Positions 13,683 through 17,607 of a stretch of DNA of 17,607 nucleotides are shown in pieces. A program made the translations under genes and the position numbers. The DNA is from an uncultured bacterium. Its GTDB lineage: Bacteria; Actinomycetota; Coriobacteriia; Coriobacteriales; Atopobiaceae. Each line of letters begins with the position of its first letter. The first letter of the stretch is position 1. The stretch is taken from the NCBI GenBank assembly GCA_905215465.1, contig CAJMPT010000038.1, positions 1 to 17,607 on the forward strand. The letters run 5' to 3'. The notes under the pieces were generated by a model. It ran no database searches. It was not told the origin of the DNA and saw only the letters and a program-made list of their open reading frames with translations.

Positions 13683-14765
13683 ATGGCAGAAGGCAGCGAC
13701 GACCTTGTTGGATTCGTCGCCTCCATGGGAGGCGAGCGTGCCCTTCGCGTCGAGGAGAACCTCGGCGAGGGGTACGTTCGCCTTCGCGTCGCCGAGGCCG
13801 AGCGGCGCCAGGCCAAGCATGACGTCCGCTGCGTCGAGGACGTTGTCATAGAGATGCTCCGCAACGCGAGGGATGCCGGCGCTCGCCATATCTACGTGGC
13901 AACCACGCGCGAGGGGGACCTGAGGACCCTCGTCATGCTCGACGATGGCTCGGGCATCCCCGAGGACATGCAGGACCGCATCTTCGAGGCTCGCGTCACC
14001 TCCAAGCTCGAGAGCGTGCACATGGACCGCTGGGGTGTGCACGGACGTGGCATGGCACTCTTCTCCGTGAGGGAGAACGCCGTGAGTGCCAAGGTCGCGT
14101 CCTCCGGGGTGGGCCTTGGCTCCTCCATCAAGGTGGTCACCGACGCCACCGAGCTTGCCGAGAGGCGTGACCAGTCCACCTGGCCCTCCGTCGGCACTGA
14201 CGAGGATGGCGTTCAGTCCTGCGTGCGCGGACCGCACAACATCATTAGGACCTGCTGCGACTTTGCCCTCGAAGAGCGCGGTACCTGTGAGGTCTACCTC
14301 GGCTCCCCGGCCGAGATCGCCGCGACGGCCCGCATGAGGGCTGCCTCCTCGGTCGATGGCGCCGACCTGCTCTTCATCGACTCCCTCTTGGAGCTTCCCG
14401 TCCTCGAGCGCCTTAAGGTCGCCGCCGACGCGAGCGAGCTTCTCGACGCCTGTCTCTCCTTGGGACTCGAGATGTCCGAGCGCACGGCGCACCGCATCGT
14501 TGCAGGGCAGATCAAGCCCCTGAGAAGCGTCCTCTCGCGACTGACGCACAGGGGCGAGCCCGCGGAGCGCCGCGAGGTGGATCTCGTGCGAGACCGGCGC
14601 GGCCTCAAGATCTCCAGGGACGACGCCGAGGAGTTCTCGCGCATCATGGAGCGGGGCTTCTCCTACGTGGCCAAGCGCTACTATCTTTCGCTGTCTGCCG
14701 AGCCCAAGGTCAGGGTGAGCCCGCACCGCATCACGGTCACCTTCGACCTGGACGAGAGCGACTAG
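13683..14765 (+). CDS. MutL-like GHKL ATPase of unknown function
   Basis: A 360-residue protein with a GHKL (gyrase/Hsp90/histidine kinase/MutL) ATP-binding domain in the first 130 residues. The motifs are seen directly. The N box is EMLRNARDAGA, with E57, N61, D64 and A65. Motif G1 is DDGSGIP (87-93). VTSKLES (105-111) resembles the MutL ATSKI lid. Motif G2 is GVHGRGMAL (118-126). This pattern is closer to MutL than to histidine kinases. There is no kinase DHp domain, no transmembrane segment and no MutL endonuclease/dimer domain. The rest is unassigned; about 255-285 (SERTAHRIVAGQIKPLRSVL) could form a helix-turn-helix. The start ATG at 13683 lies 11 nt after the rny stop, with a weak AGTAGGA, implying co-transcription with rny. 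In Bacillus this slot between rny and spoVS holds the unrelated phosphodiesterase gene ymdB. Function unknown. E57 is the expected base for ATP hydrolysis. Confidence 0.85.
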   Translation: MAEGSDDLVGFVASMGGERALRVEENLGEGYVRLRVAEAERRQAKHDVRCVEDVVIEMLRNARDAGARHIYVATTREGDLRTLVMLDDGSGIPEDMQDRIFEARVTSKLESVHMDRWGVHGRGMALFSVRENAVSAKVASSGVGLGSSIKVVTDATELAERRDQSTWPSVGTDEDGVQSCVRGPHNIIRTCCDFALEERGTCEVYLGSPAEIAATARMRAASSVDGADLLFIDSLLELPVLERLKVAADASELLDACLSLGLEMSERTAHRIVAGQIKPLRSVLSRLTHRGEPAERREVDLVRDRRGLKISRDDAEEFSRIMERGFSYVAKRYYLSLSAEPKVRVSPHRITVTFDLDESD

Positions 14766-14839
14766 CCCCCTGACTCTGCCTAACCAACCACAGCATCCAA
14801 GAACAACTCCAGACCAGAAACGTGCCACAGGAGCCACCA
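14766..14839 (+). other. C-rich, G-poor spacer before spoVS
   Basis: This 74-bp gap separates the GHKL ATPase gene from spoVS. Its first 55 nt contain 23 C, 20 A, 6 G and 6 T, unlike the surrounding GC-balanced coding sequence, and no hairpin can be drawn. Such a C-over-G, unstructured stretch is typical of Rho-loading (rut) sites, or it may simply be a ribosome-accessible leader. Its last 11 nt contain the spoVS Shine-Dalgarno AGGAG (14829-14833). No promoter was recognised. Confidence 0.3.
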
Positions 14840-15157
14840 ATGGATTTCCTCAAAGTCTCAAGCAAGTCCTCGCCCGCGTCCGTGGCGGGCGCCATCGCCG
14901 GCCTGGTGAAGGATGGGACGCCCGTCAACATGCAGTGCGTCGGCGCCGGCGCGGTCAACCAGGCCATCAAGGCCGTGGCCATCGCGCGCGGCTTCCTCAT
15001 CCCCACGGGCGTGGACATCTCCTGCGCCCCCACGTTCTCGGACGTGGAGATTGGTGGCGAGAGCCGCACCGCTATCAGGATCGCGGTCTACGTCCACCGC
15101 ATCAACGCCCAGGCGGGCGTCCTGTCCACTGACGATAACCTCGGGATGGTGTCCTAG
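14840..15157 (+). CDS. spoVS: Stage V sporulation protein S (SpoVS, Alba-like)
   Basis: Small SpoVS-family protein with an Alba-like fold. In Bacillus it is needed for spore coat and septation events, but homologues also occur in non-spore-formers, where the role is unknown. The 105 residues include the family blocks FLKVSSKSSPASVAGAIAGL, VGAGAVNQAIKAVAIARGFL and TAIRIAVYVHR. About 17 residues after the point where Bacillus SpoVS (86 residues) ends form a C-terminal extension (INAQAGVLSTDDNLGMVS). The start ATG at 14840 has AGGAG 6 nt upstream; an in-frame GTG at 14822 would add six residues ahead of the family start and lacks a Shine-Dalgarno. The position between rny and miaB matches Bacillus. 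miaB begins one base after its stop. Confidence 0.93.
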   Translation: MDFLKVSSKSSPASVAGAIAGLVKDGTPVNMQCVGAGAVNQAIKAVAIARGFLIPTGVDISCAPTFSDVEIGGESRTAIRIAVYVHRINAQAGVLSTDDNLGMVS

Positions 15158-15158
15158 C

Positions 15159-16526
15159 ATGGCCGACCTCATGACCCTTGTCGGAAAGACCTACGTCGTC
15201 AAGACGTTTGGTTGTCAGATGAACCTGCACGACTCCGAGCGCGTGAGCGGCCTTCTGGAGCAGTGCGGCTGCATCAGCGTCGAGGATACGGACCAGGCCG
15301 ACATCGTGGTCTTCATGACCTGCTGCGTCCGCGAGAACGCCGACCAGCGCCTCTATGGCCAGGCCTCTGCAATGGTGAGCGCCCCCGAGCCGCCCTGCGG
15401 GCGGCGCGTTGTCGCCATCGGCGGTTGCATCGCCCAGCGCGACGGCGAGAAGATCCGCAGGAACATTCCCGCCGCTGACGTCGTCTTTGGCACCTCGGCA
15501 CTGGCGAGCCTGCCCGAGCTTCTCGCCGAGTCGTTTGCCGACGACGGCTCCGTCGTCGAGGTGGACACCGGCGAGGAGGGCCGCGGCTTCTCCGCCGACC
15601 TTCCCAGCAGGCGCGCGCAGCGCTTCCACGCCTGGGTGCCCATCATGCAGGGCTGCAACAACTTCTGCACGTACTGCATCGTCCCGTACGTCCGCGGACG
15701 CGAGAAGAGCCGTACGCTCGAGGCCGTCGTGGCCGAGTGCGAGAAGCTCGTGGCCGACGGCGTGCGCGAGATCACGCTGCTGGGCCAGAACGTCAACTCC
15801 TACGGGCGCAACATCTACGGGGAGCCCCGCTTCGCGGAGCTCCTGCGCGCGGTGGGCCAGACGGGCGTCGAGCGCATTCGCTTCACCTCGTCCAACCCCA
15901 AGGACCTCTCGGACGATACCATCCGCGCCATGGCCGAGGTGGCCGCCGTCATGCCGCACCTCCACCTGGCGGTCCAGAGCGGCTCCACGCGCGTCTTGAA
16001 GGCGATGAACCGCAGCTACACCCGCGAGGAGTACCTCGACCTCGCCAGGCGACTCAAGGAGGGCGTCCCCGGCCTCGCCCTCTCCACCGACATCATCGTC
16101 GGCTTCCCTGGCGAGACCGAGGGGGACTTTGAGGACACGCTCTCCCTCGTCAGTGAGGCGGGCTTCTCCTCGGCCTTCACGTTCATCTACTCCCCGCGCC
16201 CGGGCACGCCTGCCGCCAAGATGCCCAACGACACGCCCCACGAGGTCATCCAGGAGCGCTTCGACCGCCTTGCCGACCAGGTGGCGCGTCAGGCGCACGA
16301 CGCCAACCAGGCCGACCTGGGAGCCCTCTCGACGGTCCTCGTCGAGGGAACCTCCAAGCGCGATGACTCCGTCCTCGTCGGCCACAGCGAGAAGAACCAG
16401 ACGGTCCACTTCTGCCTGCCCGAGGGGCTCAGCGCAACGGACCTCATCGGAAAGATCGTCGACGTCCGCGTGCGCGAGGCCAAGACGTGGTACCTGCGCG
16501 GCGAGGTTGAGGGCGACCCTCGATGA
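15159..16526 (+). CDS. miaB: tRNA-2-methylthio-N6-dimethylallyladenosine synthase MiaB
   Basis: Radical SAM methylthiotransferase that converts i6A37 to ms2i6A37 in tRNAs reading UNN codons. It acts on the product of MiaA, whose gene overlaps the 3' end. The protein has 455 residues. The MTTase domain cysteines are C19 (TFGCQMNLHDSE), C55 (MTCCVREN; C56 is an extra neighbouring cysteine) and C90 (GGCIAQRDG). The radical SAM motif CNNFCTYC has C166, C170 and C173. A TRAM domain ends the protein. The start taken is ATG at 15159, one base after the spoVS stop; the frame is open further upstream (to 14913) but that part overlaps spoVS and matches nothing. The Shine-Dalgarno is weak, so translation is probably coupled to spoVS. 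An alternative ATG at 15171 (codon 5) is possible. Confidence 0.95.
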   Translation: MADLMTLVGKTYVVKTFGCQMNLHDSERVSGLLEQCGCISVEDTDQADIVVFMTCCVRENADQRLYGQASAMVSAPEPPCGRRVVAIGGCIAQRDGEKIRRNIPAADVVFGTSALASLPELLAESFADDGSVVEVDTGEEGRGFSADLPSRRAQRFHAWVPIMQGCNNFCTYCIVPYVRGREKSRTLEAVVAECEKLVADGVREITLLGQNVNSYGRNIYGEPRFAELLRAVGQTGVERIRFTSSNPKDLSDDTIRAMAEVAAVMPHLHLAVQSGSTRVLKAMNRSYTREEYLDLARRLKEGVPGLALSTDIIVGFPGETEGDFEDTLSLVSEAGFSSAFTFIYSPRPGTPAAKMPNDTPHEVIQERFDRLADQVARQAHDANQADLGALSTVLVEGTSKRDDSVLVGHSEKNQTVHFCLPEGLSATDLIGKIVDVRVREAKTWYLRGEVEGDPR

Positions 16527-17464
16527 GCGAGGCCCCAAGGCTCGTCTGCATCGTCGGTCCGACCGCCTCTGGCAAGAGCTCGCTTGCCGAGGCCGTCGCC
16601 CTTCGTCTGGACAGCTCGGTGGTATCCGTCGACGCCATGCAGGTATACCGCGGCATGGACGTGGGGACCGCAAAGACCCCGGTAGGGGAGAGGCGTTGCC
16701 CGTTGCTGATGGTGGACGTCTGCGACCCCAGCGAGAGCTACTCCGTCCAGCGCTTCCAGGCCGATGCCCGCGCGTGCGTGGACGGGCTGCTTGCCGAGGA
16801 GCGCGTCCCCGTCCTGTGTGGAGGCACTGGCCTCTACTTGGATGCCGTCATCGACGAGATGGACTTTCCCTCCGGTGAGGTCGGCGGCAAGGCGCGATGC
16901 GCCTACGAGGGGCTTCTTCAGGAGAAGGGGCCTGCCGCCCTGCACGGGCTTCTCGCCGAGCGCGACCCCAGAAGCGCCGAGCTCATCCACCCCAACAACT
17001 CCAGGCGTGTCGTGAGGGCGCTCGAGATGCTTGACGAGGGCGTCTCCTACGCCGATCAACACCAGGGCCTCAAGGTCCGCAAGTCCCACTATCAGTCGTC
17101 CATCTGGGCGCTCTCCATGGATCGCGCACGTCTCTACGAACGCATCGATCGACGCGTTGACGCCATGGTGGAGCAGGGCCTCATCGAGGAGGTCTACGCA
17201 TTGAGGGCCCGCGGCCTCGTGGCCGACTCAACCGCGGGCCAGGCCATCGGCTACAAGGAGGTACTCGCCCATCTTGACGGCGAGTGTACGCTCGCAGAGG
17301 CCGTCGAGACCATCAAGCGCCGAACGCGCAACTACGCCAAGCGCCAGCTCTCCTGGATCAGGAGAGACGGGCGTGCCCGCATCCTGGACATGGATGAGCT
17401 CTCTGCTGATGACGCGTGCGAACTCGTTGTGCGTGCGCTCGAGGCGGACGGAGGCGTGCGATGA
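16523..17464 (+). CDS. miaA: tRNA dimethylallyltransferase MiaA
   Basis: Transfers a dimethylallyl group from DMAPP to N6 of adenine 37 in tRNAs, giving i6A37, the substrate of MiaB. The 313 residues match the family. The P-loop is GPTASGKSS (12-20). The substrate region is VDAMQVYRGMDVGTAKTP, where most relatives have DSMQ instead of DAMQ. Also present are VLCGGTGLYLDAVI, AIGYKE..., the CALR-like VYALRARGL and the closing KRRTRNYAKRQLSWIR. The ATG overlaps the miaB stop as ATGA, and its own stop overlaps the hflX start in the same way, so all three are translationally coupled. The Ala in place of the usual Ser is a mild departure, not a sign of loss of function. The fold is complete. Confidence 0.97.
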   Translation: MSEAPRLVCIVGPTASGKSSLAEAVALRLDSSVVSVDAMQVYRGMDVGTAKTPVGERRCPLLMVDVCDPSESYSVQRFQADARACVDGLLAEERVPVLCGGTGLYLDAVIDEMDFPSGEVGGKARCAYEGLLQEKGPAALHGLLAERDPRSAELIHPNNSRRVVRALEMLDEGVSYADQHQGLKVRKSHYQSSIWALSMDRARLYERIDRRVDAMVEQGLIEEVYALRARGLVADSTAGQAIGYKEVLAHLDGECTLAEAVETIKRRTRNYAKRQLSWIRRDGRARILDMDELSADDACELVVRALEADGGVR

Positions 17465-17607
17465 GCAGGAACGTCGACAGGTTCAAGCCCGTGAGCACGG
17501 CGCCTGTGCCCGAGAGGGCGATTCTCGTGGGTGTCGACCTCGGAAGGTCCGACTGGACTTGCGAGGAGTCCCTGGCCGAGCTTGCGCGACTCGCGCAGAC
17601 CGACGGC
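17461..17607 (+). CDS. hflX: GTPase HflX, N-terminal fragment; 3' end outside window
   Basis: First 49 codons of a probable HflX, a ribosome-associated GTPase that splits stalled or hibernating ribosomes. The segment ERAILVGVDLGRSDWTCEES followed by LAELARLAQTDG matches the HflX N-terminal domain (eraiLVgv, then sLeELaeLa.taG). The GTPase domain is not in view. The ATG at 17461 overlaps the miaA stop (ATGA), and CGGAGG (17449-17454) lies 6 nt upstream. miaA followed by hflX is conserved in both Firmicutes and Actinomycetota. With so few residues the call depends on both sequence and context. Confidence 0.82.
   Translation, partial: MSRNVDRFKPVSTAPVPERAILVGVDLGRSDWTCEESLAELARLAQTDG

Noticed and set aside
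14822..14839. GTG start for spoVS
   Set aside because: The added residues fall outside the family, and the Shine-Dalgarno AGGAG lies downstream of this codon and is spaced correctly for ATG 14840.
14913..15158. Upstream extension of miaB by 82 codons
   Set aside because: It overlaps spoVS in another frame and encodes Ser/Pro/Arg-rich sequence with no relation to MiaB. ATG at 15159 gives the family N-terminus.

Overview
This window looks like a high-GC, Gram-positive chromosome from the Actinomycetota, most likely class Coriobacteriia (an Olsenella, Atopobium or Collinsella relative). The reasoning is inferential. Codons are strongly G/C-ending. The order ftsK - rimO - pgsA - cinA - recA - recX - miaB - miaA - hflX is the actinobacterial one. 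It is interleaved with genes better known from Firmicutes (rnj, rodZ/ymfM, rny, spoVS), in nearly the order seen in Bacillus subtilis (rnj - spoIIIE/ftsK - ymfM - pgsA - cinA - recA - rny - ymdB - spoVS - miaB - miaA - hflX). All genes lie on the + strand and no mobile element, CRISPR array, tRNA or rRNA was seen.

Layout. 1-535 is the 3' end of pnp (PNPase KH and S1 domains plus a basic tail), closed by a strong GC-rich hairpin terminator. 793-6792 holds rnj (RNase J), ftsK and a large rodZ-like gene with overlapping or very short junctions. 6855-9837 holds yajQ, rimO, pgsA and a stand-alone cinA C-terminal domain (pncC-type), again tightly packed. A 218-bp gap carries a clear recA promoter with a LexA operator in its spacer. 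It is followed by recA and recX (10056-11835). A 279-bp, relatively AT-rich gap with a TTGACA promoter leads to rny (RNase Y), then a MutL-like GHKL ATPase of unknown role, spoVS, miaB, miaA and the first 49 codons of hflX.

How the genes fit together. Three RNases typical of Gram-positive RNA decay (PNPase, RNase J, RNase Y) lie within 14 kb. Cell envelope and division functions (FtsK, RodZ, PgsA) sit in the middle. SOS repair (RecA, RecX, LexA site) follows. Three tRNA/ribosome modification enzymes (RimO, MiaB, MiaA) and a ribosome-associated GTPase (HflX) complete the set.

The least explained gene is the GHKL ATPase at 13683-14765. It has the full set of MutL-type ATP-binding motifs, no MutL C-terminal domain, and occupies the slot that ymdB has in Bacillus, between rny and spoVS. 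It is the best candidate here for undescribed biology. Other points worth attention are spoVS in a lineage not known to sporulate, a possible short leader ORF before rnj, and a half LexA-like site touching the rny promoter.
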